DNA of 61,555 nt, taken from the NCBI GenBank assembly GCA_903825465.1, contig CAIKAR010000024.1, positions 1-61,555 on the forward strand. Direction: 5' to 3'. Shown here piece by piece: positions 9,033 through 17,522 of the stretch. The position numbers and the translations under genes are program-made. The notes under the pieces were generated by a model. The model was given only the letters and a program-made list of their open reading frames with translations. It made no database searches and was not told where the DNA came from. The first letter of the stretch is position 1; each line of letters starts with the position of its first letter. The stretch is from an uncultured Hyphomicrobiales bacterium (GTDB lineage Bacteria; Pseudomonadota; Alphaproteobacteria; Rhizobiales; Beijerinckiaceae).

Positions 9033-9890
9033 ATGCGGTTCATGAGTTTCAAGGCGGACGGAGCCGCGCGGTTCGGCGTCGCGGTCGATTCGGGCGTTGT
9101 CGACCTATCGGAAACGCTGAAAGGCGAATTCGCCACGCTCGACGCCGTCGCCTTCGCCAACGCGTGGGAAAAGGCCGGCGCCGCGGCGCGCGGCGCGGAG
9201 GCGCGCTTCGCCTTCAAGGACGTGGAATTCCTGCCGCCGATTTCGCGGCCCGGCAAGATTTTCTGCATCGGCGTGAACTACGGCAAGCGCAACGAGGAAT
9301 ATGGCGGCGTCGGCGCGCCGTCGAAATATCCCAACGTCTTCATGCGCACGCCCGAGTCGCTCGTGGCGCACAACGCGGCCCTGATCCGTCCACACGTGTC
9401 GGAACAGTTCGACTACGAGGGCGAGATCGTCCTGGTGATCGGCAAGCCGGGCCGCTACATCGAGCGCGCCGACGCGCACGCGCATATCGCCGGATTGACC
9501 ATCGCCAACGAGGGCTCGGTGCGCGACTGGATGGCGCACGGCAAGTTCAACATCACGCAGGGCAAGAACTTCGACGCCAGCGGCAGCGTCGGCCCGTGGA
9601 TCGACACCGCCCCCCTCGCGCCAAACCACGAGATGCGCCTGCGGACATGGGTCAACGGCGAACTCCGCCAGGACGATTCGACGGCCAACATGATCTGGCC
9701 CTTCGACTTCCTGATTTCCTACCTCTCGCAATTCGCGACGCTCGCCGCCGGCGACATCATATTGACGGGCACGCCCATTGGCGCGGGCGCGCGGTTCGAT
9801 CCGCCAAAGTGGCTGCGCGCCGGCGACCGCCTGAAGATAGAGGTCTCCGGCCTCGGCGCGCTGGAAAACACGGTCGCCGACGAGCCGTGA
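9033..9890 (+). CDS. Fumarylacetoacetate hydrolase family protein
   Basis: A 285 aa FAH-superfamily enzyme. The C-terminal catalytic domain starts at KIFCIGVNY and holds the metal ligands of the E-x-E...D type (YEGEIVLVIGK). The TGTPIGAGA motif typical of 2-hydroxyhepta-2,4-diene-1,7-dioate isomerases and acylpyruvate hydrolases is present. Such enzymes cleave or isomerise ring-fission products. GGGAGG precedes the ATG. It is divergent from the coxMSL-amidohydrolase operon with a 132-base shared promoter region, so the two units may serve one aromatic pathway. That is an inference. Confidence 0.92.
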   Translation: MRFMSFKADGAARFGVAVDSGVVDLSETLKGEFATLDAVAFANAWEKAGAAARGAEARFAFKDVEFLPPISRPGKIFCIGVNYGKRNEEYGGVGAPSKYPNVFMRTPESLVAHNAALIRPHVSEQFDYEGEIVLVIGKPGRYIERADAHAHIAGLTIANEGSVRDWMAHGKFNITQGKNFDASGSVGPWIDTAPLAPNHEMRLRTWVNGELRQDDSTANMIWPFDFLISYLSQFATLAAGDIILTGTPIGAGARFDPPKWLRAGDRLKIEVSGLGALENTVADEP

Positions 9891-10086
9891 GTCGCGGGCG
9901 TTTCGTCGTCCGCGGCCGCGGCGCGGGCCATTTCAGCGCCAAAATCCGGCCCGTTTCGCCGTTCAGGCCGAATAACCCCGGTTTATATGGCTTTTTACAC
10001 AGCCCGCAGTCGCGGGGGCTTATTTTCCCGCTTGCCACAGTGTATTCTGCGCACTGGTCGTGATTCGCGCCAAGGAGAAAATCAAA

Positions 10087-10419
10087 ATGGTCAAAGCCGC
10101 CGCCGCCGCCCCGAAAGCCCCCGCCGCCCCGAAGGTGAAAGTCGACACCGTCACCCTCAAGCACCTCGCCACCACGCTCGCCGAGACGCACGAGCTCACC
10201 AAGAAGCAGGCGAACGCCATTCTCGACGACTTTGTCGGCAACGTCACGAAGCACCTCAAGAAGGGCGCCCGCATCCGCATCGGCGGCCTCGGCATTCTGC
10301 AGGTTCGCAAGCGCGCCGCCCGCATGGGCCGCAACCCCGCCACCGGCGAAGCCATCAAGATCAAAGCCAGCAAGAAGGTCGCGTTCCGCGCCGCCAAGGA
10401 GCTGAAGGAAGCCGTCTGA
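10087..10419 (+). CDS. HU-family DNA-binding protein with Ala/Pro/Lys tail
   Basis: Histone-like HU/IHF protein, 110 aa. The HU fold covers roughly residues 20-110, with the DNA-intercalating arm GRNPATGEAIKI and the ending AAKELKEAV. A short Ala/Pro/Lys-rich N-terminal extension precedes the fold, longer than in classical 90 aa HU. Such basic tails occur in some alphaproteobacterial HU paralogues and should add nonspecific DNA contacts. AAGGAG is well spaced from the ATG at 10087, so an upstream in-frame start is rejected. A strong terminator follows. Confidence 0.95.
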   Translation: MVKAAAAAPKAPAAPKVKVDTVTLKHLATTLAETHELTKKQANAILDDFVGNVTKHLKKGARIRIGGLGILQVRKRAARMGRNPATGEAIKIKASKKVAFRAAKELKEAV

Positions 10420-10452
10420 TCGGCCTCTTTCGCGTCGAAGCGTGAAACAAAC

Positions 10453-10485
10453 CGGCGGCGAAGCCCAGCGCTTCGCCGCCGTTTT
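10453..10485 (+). terminator. Rho-independent terminator of the HU gene
   Basis: A perfect 11-bp stem (CGGCGGCGAAG / CTTCGCCGCCG) with a seven-base loop is followed by TTTT. It is one of the clearest terminators in the window. Confidence 0.88.
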
Positions 10486-10527
10486 CATCGCGGGATTTTG
10501 TTGAACGCGGGATTTCGTCGTCGGATT

Positions 10528-11511
10528 TTATTGTTGGGCCTTGATGCCCGAAGCCTGGATGATCGGACCCCATTTGGCGATTTCCGCCGCGATGAAGGCG
10601 TCGAGGTCGCCCGGCGTTCCGCCTTCGCCGCTCATTTCGAGATTCGCCAGTTGCGTTTTGCCCTCGGCGCTGGCGAGCCAGGCGTTGACGGCCGCGTTGA
10701 TCCGATCGATCGCGGCGCGCGGCGTTCCCGCCGGCGCCATCAACGCCGACCACGCGGTCGCCTCGAATGTCGGCAATCCGCTTTCGGCGACCGTGGGAAT
10801 CTCGGGCATGGCGCTCGAATGCTTCGTTCCGGTGATGGCGATCGCCTTGTAGCGATGGTCTTTCAGCAGCGGCACATGCGTCGGTATCAGGTCCGACGCG
10901 AGATCGATCTGGCCGCCGAGCAGCGCCGCGACAATCGGCGTCGAGCCGGGGAAAGGCACGTTGATCAATTTGATCCCGGCGGAACTCTGGAAGAACTCCG
11001 AGGCGATGTGGGCGACGGTGCCGTAGCCCGCCGTGCCGATGGTGAGCTTGCCGGGATTGGCCTTCGCGTAGGCGATCAGTTCCGGAATGGTCGAAAACGG
11101 CGCGTCCGCGCGCGCGGTGAACAGCACCGGCGACTTGGCGATCAACACGATCGACGCGAAATCGGCGACGGGGTCGTAGGGCAGCGAGGGATAGAGGAAC
11201 TTGTTGTTCGCCGTCGGCCCGGTCGATGTGAAGAGCAGCGTTTGCCCGTCGGGCCGCGCCTTCGCCACAAGGCCGGCGGCGATATTGCCCGCCGCGCCGA
11301 CGCGGTTTTCGACCAGAAACGTCGCGCCGATCGCCTCGGTCAGGGATTTGGCGAGCAGGCGCGCCAGCAGGTCGTTGGGTCCGCCGGCGGGATACGGGCA
11401 GATCAAGACGACGGGACCGTTCGGCCATGTTTGGGCCCGCGACCCCGCTGGGAAAATGGATGTCGCCGCGGCCGCGGCGGCGAACGACATGGCTGTTCTG
11501 CGGTTCACCAT
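10528..11511 (-). CDS. Tripartite tricarboxylate transporter substrate-binding protein (Bug/TctC)
   Basis: Periplasmic solute receptor of 327 aa. The N-terminus (VNRRTAMSFAAAA) looks like a twin-arginine-like or Sec signal. The Bug family motif PYPAGGPNDLLARL follows the first strand, and GTAGYG and SDLIPTHVPLL correspond to ligand-pocket segments. Bug receptors bind carboxylates, amides or aromatic acids for TctAB permeases or for sensing. No TctA or TctB gene is nearby. The start was placed at the ATG before the signal peptide; an upstream in-frame start adds a non-signal tail. Confidence 0.9.
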   Translation of the reverse strand: MVNRRTAMSFAAAAAATSIFPAGSRAQTWPNGPVVLICPYPAGGPNDLLARLLAKSLTEAIGATFLVENRVGAAGNIAAGLVAKARPDGQTLLFTSTGPTANNKFLYPSLPYDPVADFASIVLIAKSPVLFTARADAPFSTIPELIAYAKANPGKLTIGTAGYGTVAHIASEFFQSSAGIKLINVPFPGSTPIVAALLGGQIDLASDLIPTHVPLLKDHRYKAIAITGTKHSSAMPEIPTVAESGLPTFEATAWSALMAPAGTPRAAIDRINAAVNAWLASAEGKTQLANLEMSGEGGTPGDLDAFIAAEIAKWGPIIQASGIKAQQ

Positions 11512-11716
11512 ATCGCGTTTCCTTCCGATGATTTCTTCGCAAGGCTTGAAGGCGCGAAGGCCCGCTGTCAAGAAATCCACAGGAGGAATGTGACGGAACC
11601 GTCACATAACGTGGCTACCACCCGCCCGGCGGTTGTGTTCGTCGCAGAAAGCGGCAAAAACCCCATCGATCTCAGGACATGGCGCGCGGCGAAGCCGCTG
11701 TCTTCGCCGAGGGCGC

Positions 11717-12649
11717 ATGAAGAGCATTTCCGTCCGTTGTCGCAGCGTCGCCGTGATCGCCGGCGTGTTTTGCCTCGCGGGCGCCTCGACGGGCGCGCGC
11801 GCGGACGATGGCGCCGCCAAAAGCGAGACAGAGGCGCCCGCGTTCCCGACCGTCGGCAGCGACGATATCTTCGGCTACACCAGCGCGAGCGAACTGGGCA
11901 ACGCCGGCGACACCGGATTCGCCAACGAGAACGACGGCCGCCTGGGCAAGCGCGACGGCGGCTACGGCGCGCTGGACGCCAAGTACCAATTCAGCCACGC
12001 GGTCACCGCCGACTGGTGGATCGCGGCTTCGTCCTTTCTCGCCTGGAACCACGTCAGGAACGTCGGCGGATTTCCGGACAAAAACACTTTCGATTTCGAT
12101 GGTTTCTCCACCGAGCTCGCGCATCGAATTGTCACGCGGTCGCCCGCCAATCCGTGGGGCGTCACCCTGTCGGTGGAGCCGCGCTGGAGCCGCGTCGACG
12201 CCGAAACCGGTTTCCCCTCGCAGGCGTTCGGCTTCCAGGCGAAGGTGTTCGTCGACCGCGCGCTCTCGCCCGACAAAGTCTATTGGGCGGCCAACCTGCT
12301 GTGGGGGCCGCAATGGGCGCAAGACCCGCTCGTGCCGGGCAACACCCTCGTCAGTTCGACGACGACTGTTTCGACGGCGCTCTCATGGCAGTTCACGCCG
12401 GGCTGGTTTGTCGGCGCGGAGGCGCGATACTTCGCCACCTTCGCCCGTGTCGTTCCCGACCATCTCCAGGGGCAAGCGCTGTTCGTCGGCCCGACCCTGC
12501 TTTGGAAGGTCAACGACAAGATTTCGTTGAACGCCACTTTCCAGCCGCAGGTGTGGGGCCGGTCGCAAATGGCGCCCGGCCTGGCGCTCGATCTCGACAA
12601 CTTCGAGCGGGCGATGTTCCGCCTGAAGCTGGCGTGGCAGTTGAACTGA
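11717..12649 (+). CDS. Putative outer-membrane beta-barrel protein (unknown function)
   Basis: A 310 aa exported protein. The signal peptide ends near GARADD. The mature chain is rich in alternating hydrophobic/aromatic strands (WWIAASSFLAWNHV, YWAANLLWGPQWA, WFVGAEARYFATF) and ends in an aromatic/polar strand (LKLAWQLN) like outer-membrane barrels. I do not recognise a named family. It may be a porin-like or surface protein in the style of transporter-type OM proteins. The start is the ATG directly before the signal peptide. It is divergent from the Bug receptor gene. Confidence 0.7.
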   Translation: MKSISVRCRSVAVIAGVFCLAGASTGARADDGAAKSETEAPAFPTVGSDDIFGYTSASELGNAGDTGFANENDGRLGKRDGGYGALDAKYQFSHAVTADWWIAASSFLAWNHVRNVGGFPDKNTFDFDGFSTELAHRIVTRSPANPWGVTLSVEPRWSRVDAETGFPSQAFGFQAKVFVDRALSPDKVYWAANLLWGPQWAQDPLVPGNTLVSSTTTVSTALSWQFTPGWFVGAEARYFATFARVVPDHLQGQALFVGPTLLWKVNDKISLNATFQPQVWGRSQMAPGLALDLDNFERAMFRLKLAWQLN

Positions 12650-12650
12650 T

Positions 12651-12666
12651 CCGCGCCTTGGCGCGG
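12651..12666. terminator. Short bidirectional hairpin between convergent genes
   Basis: CCGCGCC-TT-GGCGCGG sits exactly between the stop codons of two convergent genes. It lacks a T-run, so terminator function is only plausible. Confidence 0.4.
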
Positions 12667-12668
12667 CG

Positions 12669-12959
12669 TCAGACGCCCTCGACGATCCGCAGGTCGCGCT
12701 CGGCGCCGCCGTGCAAGGCCTTCAGCGCGGCCTGATAGCCGGGGCTGTCGTGCGTCGCCTCGGCGGCGGCGACCGACTCGAATTCGATGACGACGGTGCG
12801 TTGCAGGATGCCGGCTTCGTAGGTCTTGACCGCCGTGCCGCGGGCCAGGAATTTGCCGCCGCCCGCCGCGATCGCCGGCGCCGCGAGCTTGGCGTATTCC
12901 ACCAGTTTGTTGGGATCGGAAACCGACCGGTAGCACGCGATCCAATAGGCCTTCGCCAT
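12669..12959 (-). CDS. DUF1330 domain-containing protein
   Basis: A 96 aa ferredoxin-like dimeric alpha/beta-barrel protein. Diagnostic features are the opening strand KAYWIACYRSVSDPNKLVEY, the central FLARG, the VVIEFES strand and the SPGYQAAL helix. DUF1330 proteins resemble small monooxygenase-type barrels, but no reaction is established. GGAGAGGA lies seven bases before the ATG used; an upstream in-frame start is less likely. It is a single gene convergent with the outer-membrane protein gene. Confidence 0.88.
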   Translation of the reverse strand: MAKAYWIACYRSVSDPNKLVEYAKLAAPAIAAGGGKFLARGTAVKTYEAGILQRTVVIEFESVAAAEATHDSPGYQAALKALHGGAERDLRIVEGV

Positions 12960-13046
12960 GACAAATCCTCTCCACGACACACCGCGCCCAACGCGCGCCG
13001 GGCGGGAAAATGACAGGCGGCGGCGGGCCGCGCAAGGCTCGAAAAC

Positions 13047-13511
13047 TCAGGCCTTCTTTTCCCAGCCGCCGCTGTCGCCCTGCTGCCAGTAGGACAGCGC
13101 GCGGCCCTGCTCCTTCAGCAGTTTCCATTGCGCGCGCGCGGCTTGCAGCGCCTCGGGGTCGGCGCCGTCGAACATCAGGATGAAGCGCTCGTAGCCGGCG
13201 CCGCCCGGCGCCTCGAACGCGGGCGCGATGTCGGCGCCGCCGACTAAAAACCGCACGCGCGCGCCGTTGGGCGTTTCCTCGCCGGTGGTGAGAAAGATCG
13301 GCTGCATCGCCGCGTCGCCGTCGCGCGCGACGCCATGGGCGAGGAAGGACTCGTCGGACCATGTCCACAAAAGATTGTCGATGGCCGCCAGGCGCTCCTC
13401 GTCGCGCGCCTGCACGACCGCGCGCCAGCCCCGTTGCAGCGAGCGCTCCAGCAGCTTGGGCAAAGCGCTCTCCAGCGGTTCGCGCGTGAGATGGTAGAAC
13501 CAGATTTCCAC
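13047..13511 (-). CDS. holC: DNA polymerase III chi subunit
   Basis: Chi accessory subunit of the clamp loader, 154 aa, which binds SSB and psi. Family landmarks are the N-terminal FYHLT, the RAVVQARDEERLAAIDNLLWTW region, and the conserved FLTT...PNGA and RFILMFDG segments. Alphaproteobacterial chi proteins have this length. Finding it a short distance from pepA is the usual genomic context (pepA-holC). Here a secreted protein gene lies between them on the same strand, and the three may form one operon. Confidence 0.93.
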   Translation of the reverse strand: MEIWFYHLTREPLESALPKLLERSLQRGWRAVVQARDEERLAAIDNLLWTWSDESFLAHGVARDGDAAMQPIFLTTGEETPNGARVRFLVGGADIAPAFEAPGGAGYERFILMFDGADPEALQAARAQWKLLKEQGRALSYWQQGDSGGWEKKA

Positions 13512-13550
13512 GACGCGCGTTCCGAACCTACAGACTGGCGGGCGGGAAAA

Positions 13551-14084
13551 CTATTCGCCGCGAATAAGGATAAAGCTGCGCTCGGAACGCGTCCAGATCA
13601 GGCCGAGATCCATGCCGCCGGGCTCGTGCGCTTCGACCTTGCCGGAGACGCTGACATCGCCGCGCTCCTCGGAGGCCCGGAGATAGTCGGCGGCTTCCGC
13701 CGCCAGGTCGCGAATGTCGTGTTCGGCGCGCGCCGCCGTCCAGCCCAGCGCGGCGACGGAGGCGGCGCGCTGCGCCTGCGCGAAGCGCTCAAGCAGCTCG
13801 TCGCCGGCGGGCGTCGCGATCTTCACCTCGAACTGGACGAAGACATCGCCCTTGCAGCGCAACACCCCGTCAAGCCGCGCGGGCGTGACGAGATCGAAGG
13901 AATCCAGCCCCGATCCCGCGCCGCGCGACACCACCAGCGGACGGACGAAATCGGCCTTGAGGTCGCCGCTTTCGCGCGCCATCGCCGCCTTGAAGCCGTC
14001 GCAGGTGGGCGCGGCGGCGCGAGCCGGCGCCGCCGCCGCCAACGCGACAACCATCGCGCCTAGTATGCCGCCAACGCGCCACAT
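13551..14084 (-). CDS. Secreted protein of unknown function
   Basis: A 177 aa protein with a clear signal peptide (AMVVALAAAAPARAAA). The mature part has two cysteines, in PTCDGF and LRCKGD, which could form a disulfide, followed by a helical segment rich in Ala/Glu and a C-terminal strand (RSFILIRGE). I do not recognise the family. It lies between pepA and holC on the same strand with short spacers, so it is probably co-transcribed with pepA. Confidence 0.7.
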   Translation of the reverse strand: MWRVGGILGAMVVALAAAAPARAAAPTCDGFKAAMARESGDLKADFVRPLVVSRGAGSGLDSFDLVTPARLDGVLRCKGDVFVQFEVKIATPAGDELLERFAQAQRAASVAALGWTAARAEHDIRDLAAEAADYLRASEERGDVSVSGKVEAHEPGGMDLGLIWTRSERSFILIRGE

Positions 14085-14109
14085 CGCAAATTCCCCGGGG
14101 GGTGAAACC

Positions 14110-15633
14110 TCACCCCTCGTAATGGTCCGCGACGAGCCTGTCGAGCAGGCGCACGCCCCAGCCCGAGCCCCAGCTTTGGTTGATGTCGCTCGCGGGCGAG
14201 GACATGCCGGTGCCGGCGATGTCGAGATGCGCCCACGGCGTGTCGTTGACGAATTTCTGCAGGATTTGCGCCGCGGTTATCGAGCCCGCGTGCCTGCCGC
14301 CGACGTTCTTCATGTCGGCGAATTTCGATTCGACCATCTTGTCGTACACCGGCCCCATCGGCATGCGCCAGACCTTCTCGCCCGTGGCGCGCCCTGCCGC
14401 GGCGAGCCGCTCCGACAACTCGTCGTTGTTGGAAAAAAGACCCGCGTATTCGTTGCCAAGCGCCACCAGGATCGCGCCGGTCAAGGTCGCCAGATCGACC
14501 ATGAATTTCGGCTTGTATTTCTCCTGCGTGTGCCAGAGCACGTCGGCCAGCACCAACCTGCCCTCGGCGTCCGTGTTGATGATCTCGATCGTCTGGCCCG
14601 ACATGGTCTTGACGATGTCGCCGGGGCGCTGCGCCTTGCTGCCGGGCATGTTCTCGACGATGCCGATGGCGCCGATCGCGTTGACCTTGGCCTTGCGCGC
14701 GGCGAGCGCGTGCATCAGGCCGACGACGCAGGCCGCGCCCGCCATGTCGCCCTTCATGTCCTCCATGCCGCCGGCGGGCTTGATCGAAATGCCGCCGGTG
14801 TCGAAAGTCACGCCCTTGCCGATGAAGGCGACGGGCTTGACGCCCGCCTTGCCGCCGTTCCACCGCATGATCACGCAGCGGCTGTCGTGCGCGGAACCCT
14901 GGCCGACGCCGAGCAGCGCGTTCATGCCGAGCTTTTTCATCGCGGCGACATCGAGAATCTCGACGTCGACGCCGAGCTTCTCCAGGTTCTTGGCGCGGTT
15001 GGCGAACTCGATCGGAAACAGCACGTTCGCTGGTTCGTTGACGAGATCGCGCGCGATCCGCACGCCATCGGCGATCGCCTCGGCGCGCTTCGCCGCCTTC
15101 TTGACCGCGGCCGCGTCCGCGACGCCGACAAGGATTTTGACTTTCTCGGGTTTGTCGTCGGCGTCGGCCTTTTTCTTCTTCGTCTTGTAGAGATCGAAGG
15201 AGTAGCCGCGCAGTTTGAGGCCCATGACGAAATCGGCGGCGGCGGCGGCGGCATCGCCCTCCCATTTCGGGAGATCGAAGGCGATCAGGATATTCGCCGC
15301 CGACCCCGCCTTGCCCAGCGCCTGCCCGCCAAGGCCAATGTAGTCCACGGCCGGCGCGCCGGGCGACGGCTTTTTGTCCGGCGTCGCGCCCGCCACGATC
15401 AGGCGCCCCGCGCCGACGCCCGCCGGCGCCAGAATATCAATCGCCGAACCGGTCTTGCCCTTGAATTTCGCCGTTTCCGCCGCGCGGGCGAGGGAAATGG
15501 CGGCGCCGCCCAGCAGCTTTTTCGTCGCCTCGGACAGGGCCAGGCCCTCGCCGGCGTAAACAATCAGGGCGTCGCCCGCGCCGGGTTTCAAGTCAGCGAG
15601 CGGGACGATCGTGATTTCGGGAACGGCGGCCAT
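14110..15633 (-). CDS. pepA: Leucyl aminopeptidase (M17)
   Basis: Cytosolic two-zinc leucine aminopeptidase, 507 aa from the ATG used. The M17 signature [14 protein letters not shown] supplies metal ligands. The [15 protein letters not shown] segment carries the metal-binding Lys and Asp, and KGDMAGAA follows. The N-terminal macro-like domain is present. An in-frame start 17 codons upstream adds residues not typical of the family, so the ATG beginning MAAVPEIT was chosen; GAGG lies before it. It is the head of a probable pepA-hypothetical-holC unit. Confidence 0.95.
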   Translation of the reverse strand: MAAVPEITIVPLADLKPGAGDALIVYAGEGLALSEATKKLLGGAAISLARAAETAKFKGKTGSAIDILAPAGVGAGRLIVAGATPDKKPSPGAPAVDYIGLGGQALGKAGSAANILIAFDLPKWEGDAAAAAADFVMGLKLRGYSFDLYKTKKKKADADDKPEKVKILVGVADAAAVKKAAKRAEAIADGVRIARDLVNEPANVLFPIEFANRAKNLEKLGVDVEILDVAAMKKLGMNALLGVGQGSAHDSRCVIMRWNGGKAGVKPVAFIGKGVTFDTGGISIKPAGGMEDMKGDMAGAACVVGLMHALAARKAKVNAIGAIGIVENMPGSKAQRPGDIVKTMSGQTIEIINTDAEGRLVLADVLWHTQEKYKPKFMVDLATLTGAILVALGNEYAGLFSNNDELSERLAAAGRATGEKVWRMPMGPVYDKMVESKFADMKNVGGRHAGSITAAQILQKFVNDTPWAHLDIAGTGMSSPASDINQSWGSGWGVRLLDRLVADHYEG

Positions 15634-15735
15634 TCGAACCTCTACATTGGCGGCTGAATCAGCCGCGTTGACCCTATCATGCAAATGAATGAGCGAACTG
15701 GCAACTTTCCCGCCGCGCGGAAAAGCGACGGCGGC

Positions 15736-16194
15736 TTATTTTCGCCAGCGCTCCATCGCCCGGTCGTCGTCGTCCTTCGCCGCGACCCACGCCGTCGCGG
15801 GACCGTTGATCGGGTGCTCCTTCTTCCAGAAGGGCGCGCTGGTTTTCAGGTAGTCCATCAGGAAGTCGGCGCCCGCGAAGGCCGCGGCCCGGTGCGACGA
15901 CGCCGTCACGACCAGCACGATTTGCGCGCCCGGCGCGATTTTGCCGCTGCGGTGGATCACCGTGACCGCTTCCAGCGGCCAGCGTTCGCGGGCTTGCGCG
16001 ACGACGCGGGCGATCTCCTCCTCCGCCATTCCGGGGTAATGTTCGAGCTCCAGCGCGGCCAGCCGCCCGCCTTCGTCGCGGCACAGGCCCGTGAAGGTGA
16101 CGATGGCGCCGAGATCGCGCCGGCCCTTTGAAATCGCGGCGACTTCGGCGGCGCAGTCGAAATCCTCTTCGCCCACGCGGACGCGCGTCGTCAC
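15736..16194 (-). CDS. moaE: Molybdopterin synthase catalytic subunit
   Basis: Large subunit of MPT synthase, 152 aa, which transfers sulfur from MoaD thiocarboxylate to precursor Z to form the dithiolene. Recognised by VTFTGLCRDEGG, ALELEHYPGMAE, HRSGKIAPGA, VVTASSHRAAAF and the C-terminal PFWKKE catalytic lysine region. It starts with GTG two bases after the moaD stop. The pairing with moaD matters here because the window encodes several Mo enzymes that need the cofactor. Confidence 0.96.
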   Translation of the reverse strand: MTTRVRVGEEDFDCAAEVAAISKGRRDLGAIVTFTGLCRDEGGRLAALELEHYPGMAEEEIARVVAQARERWPLEAVTVIHRSGKIAPGAQIVLVVTASSHRAAAFAGADFLMDYLKTSAPFWKKEHPINGPATAWVAAKDDDDRAMERWRK

Positions 16195-16196
16195 GG

Positions 16197-16448
16197 CTAG
16201 CCCCCCGTCATCGGCGGAAAGAAGGCGATTTCGCGCGCGCCTGAGATAGCCGCCTCGTGTTTGACATGGGCGCGGTCGATCGCGACCCGGATCACGCGCG
16301 GATTTTCAAAAGCGTGGGCGTATTCCTCGCCGCGCGCCGACAGCCAGGCGATCAGCCCGGCGACATCACGCACATTGGCTGGCGGCGAAATCTCCTCGTC
16401 GGCCTTGCCGACGCGCTCCCTCACCCAGGCGAAATAAACGGCCTTCAT
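16197..16448 (-). CDS. moaD: Molybdopterin synthase sulfur-carrier subunit
   Basis: Ubiquitin-like MoaD, 83 aa. It begins VYFAWVRERVGKADEE, matching the family opening strand, and ends FFPPMTGG. The C-terminal Gly-Gly is the site of thiocarboxylation by MoeB. Spacing is one base from pgsA and two from moaE, so the three form a tight operon. Confidence 0.95.
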   Translation of the reverse strand: MKAVYFAWVRERVGKADEEISPPANVRDVAGLIAWLSARGEEYAHAFENPRVIRVAIDRAHVKHEAAISGAREIAFFPPMTGG

Positions 16449-16449
16449 C

Positions 16450-17031
16450 CTAATCCTCGACGTGCTTCATGCCGGCCTTCATATAGTCCCAGCCGGTGTA
16501 AAGCGTCAGGACCGCCGCCGCCCACAACAGCGCGAGGCCGATTTGCGCGGCCCCCGGCAGTATTTTTTCGCCGGCGGGCCCGGCGATCATGAAGCCTACC
16601 GCGATGAGTTGCAGCGTGGTTTTCCACTTGGCGACAGCCGAGACCGGCAGCCCGACGCGCAGTTCCGCCAGAAATTCGCGCATGCCGGAAACGAGAATCT
16701 CGCGGCAAAGGATCACGATCGCCGCCCAGCGCGACCATCCCGCGATGTCGCCGCTCGCCACCAGCATCAGCAGGGAGGCGGCGACGAGCAGCTTGTCGGC
16801 GATAGGGTCGAGCATGCGGCCGAGCGAGGATTGCTGCGACCACGCGCGGGCGAGATAGCCGTCGAAAAAGTCGGTGATCGCGGCGGCCGCGAAAACAGCC
16901 AGCGCGGCCCAGCGAAAGGCGTCCTTTTCAGGCCAGAACAGCAGCGCCGTCACGACGGGCACCGCGGCCACCCGGCCATAGGTCAGGAGGTTCGGCAGGC
17001 TCCAGCGCTTGCTGGGAGAGGTCGCGGACAT
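16450..17031 (-). CDS. pgsA: CDP-diacylglycerol--glycerol-3-phosphate 3-phosphatidyltransferase
   Basis: Inner-membrane enzyme of phosphatidylglycerol synthesis, 193 aa, with several transmembrane helices. The CDP-alcohol phosphotransferase signature is complete: D-G-x2-A-R-x8-G-x3-D-x3-D in the stretch from FFDGYLAR to LDPIAD. Start: GGGGA is well placed for the second ATG (MSATSPSK); the ATG two codons earlier would sit on top of the ribosome site. It heads the pgsA-moaD-moaE operon, an arrangement common in Hyphomicrobiales where uvrC often precedes it. uvrC is not here. Confidence 0.95.
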   Translation of the reverse strand: MSATSPSKRWSLPNLLTYGRVAAVPVVTALLFWPEKDAFRWAALAVFAAAAITDFFDGYLARAWSQQSSLGRMLDPIADKLLVAASLLMLVASGDIAGWSRWAAIVILCREILVSGMREFLAELRVGLPVSAVAKWKTTLQLIAVGFMIAGPAGEKILPGAAQIGLALLWAAAVLTLYTGWDYMKAGMKHVED

Positions 17032-17174
17032 GGCCATTCCCCGCGAAAGAACAATTTGCCGCCGCCCGCGTCAATAGCCAAGATAAAATCGACGCGCGTC
17101 GCCTTGGCGCGCAACACTTGACCGCGGCGCGGGCCGTGCCCGATGGTGGCCGCCGATTCGAATTCGGAGGCCAT

Positions 17175-17510
17175 ATGTCGATTCGCGCCCTGCCGCCCTT
17201 GTGCGGCCTTCTGCTGCTCGCGGCTTGCAACGCCAACGCGCCGCCGCCGCAGGCCGCGGTTCCGCCCGCGAGCCCGGCCTACGCGCCCTCCAACTTCCAG
17301 ATGCCTACTGGCTCAGGCTGCGCTGGCGATGTCGCGCGCTGGAAGGCGGAGCAGGAAAACGAGCGCCGCGCCGGGCAGGTCGGCGATAGCGTTTACGCCC
17401 AGATTCAAGGCGAGATCGCGCAGGCCGACGGCGCCTGCCAGGCTGGCCGCGACGGCGAAGCCCGCTCGATGGTGGCAGCCTCGAAGCGCAAGCATGGATA
17501 TCCTGGATAA
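17175..17510 (+). CDS. Small putative lipoprotein
   Basis: A 111 aa protein starting at the ATG that follows GGAGG. It has a lipoprotein signal (LCGLLLLAAC; lipobox LAAC), so it should be lipid-anchored in the envelope. A proline/alanine-rich linker follows, then a conserved-looking helical part (GCAGDVARWKAEQENER...GEIAQADGACQAG) with two cysteines. The family resembles small alphaproteobacterial lipoproteins of unknown role. It is divergent from pgsA. Confidence 0.75.
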   Translation: MSIRALPPLCGLLLLAACNANAPPPQAAVPPASPAYAPSNFQMPTGSGCAGDVARWKAEQENERRAGQVGDSVYAQIQGEIAQADGACQAGRDGEARSMVAASKRKHGYPG

Positions 17511-17522
17511 TCCTTTACGCCG

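Noticed and set aside
13714-15657. A 647-codon plus-strand frame opposite pepA
   Set aside because: The product is low-complexity and antisense to pepA, whose M17 motifs are intact.
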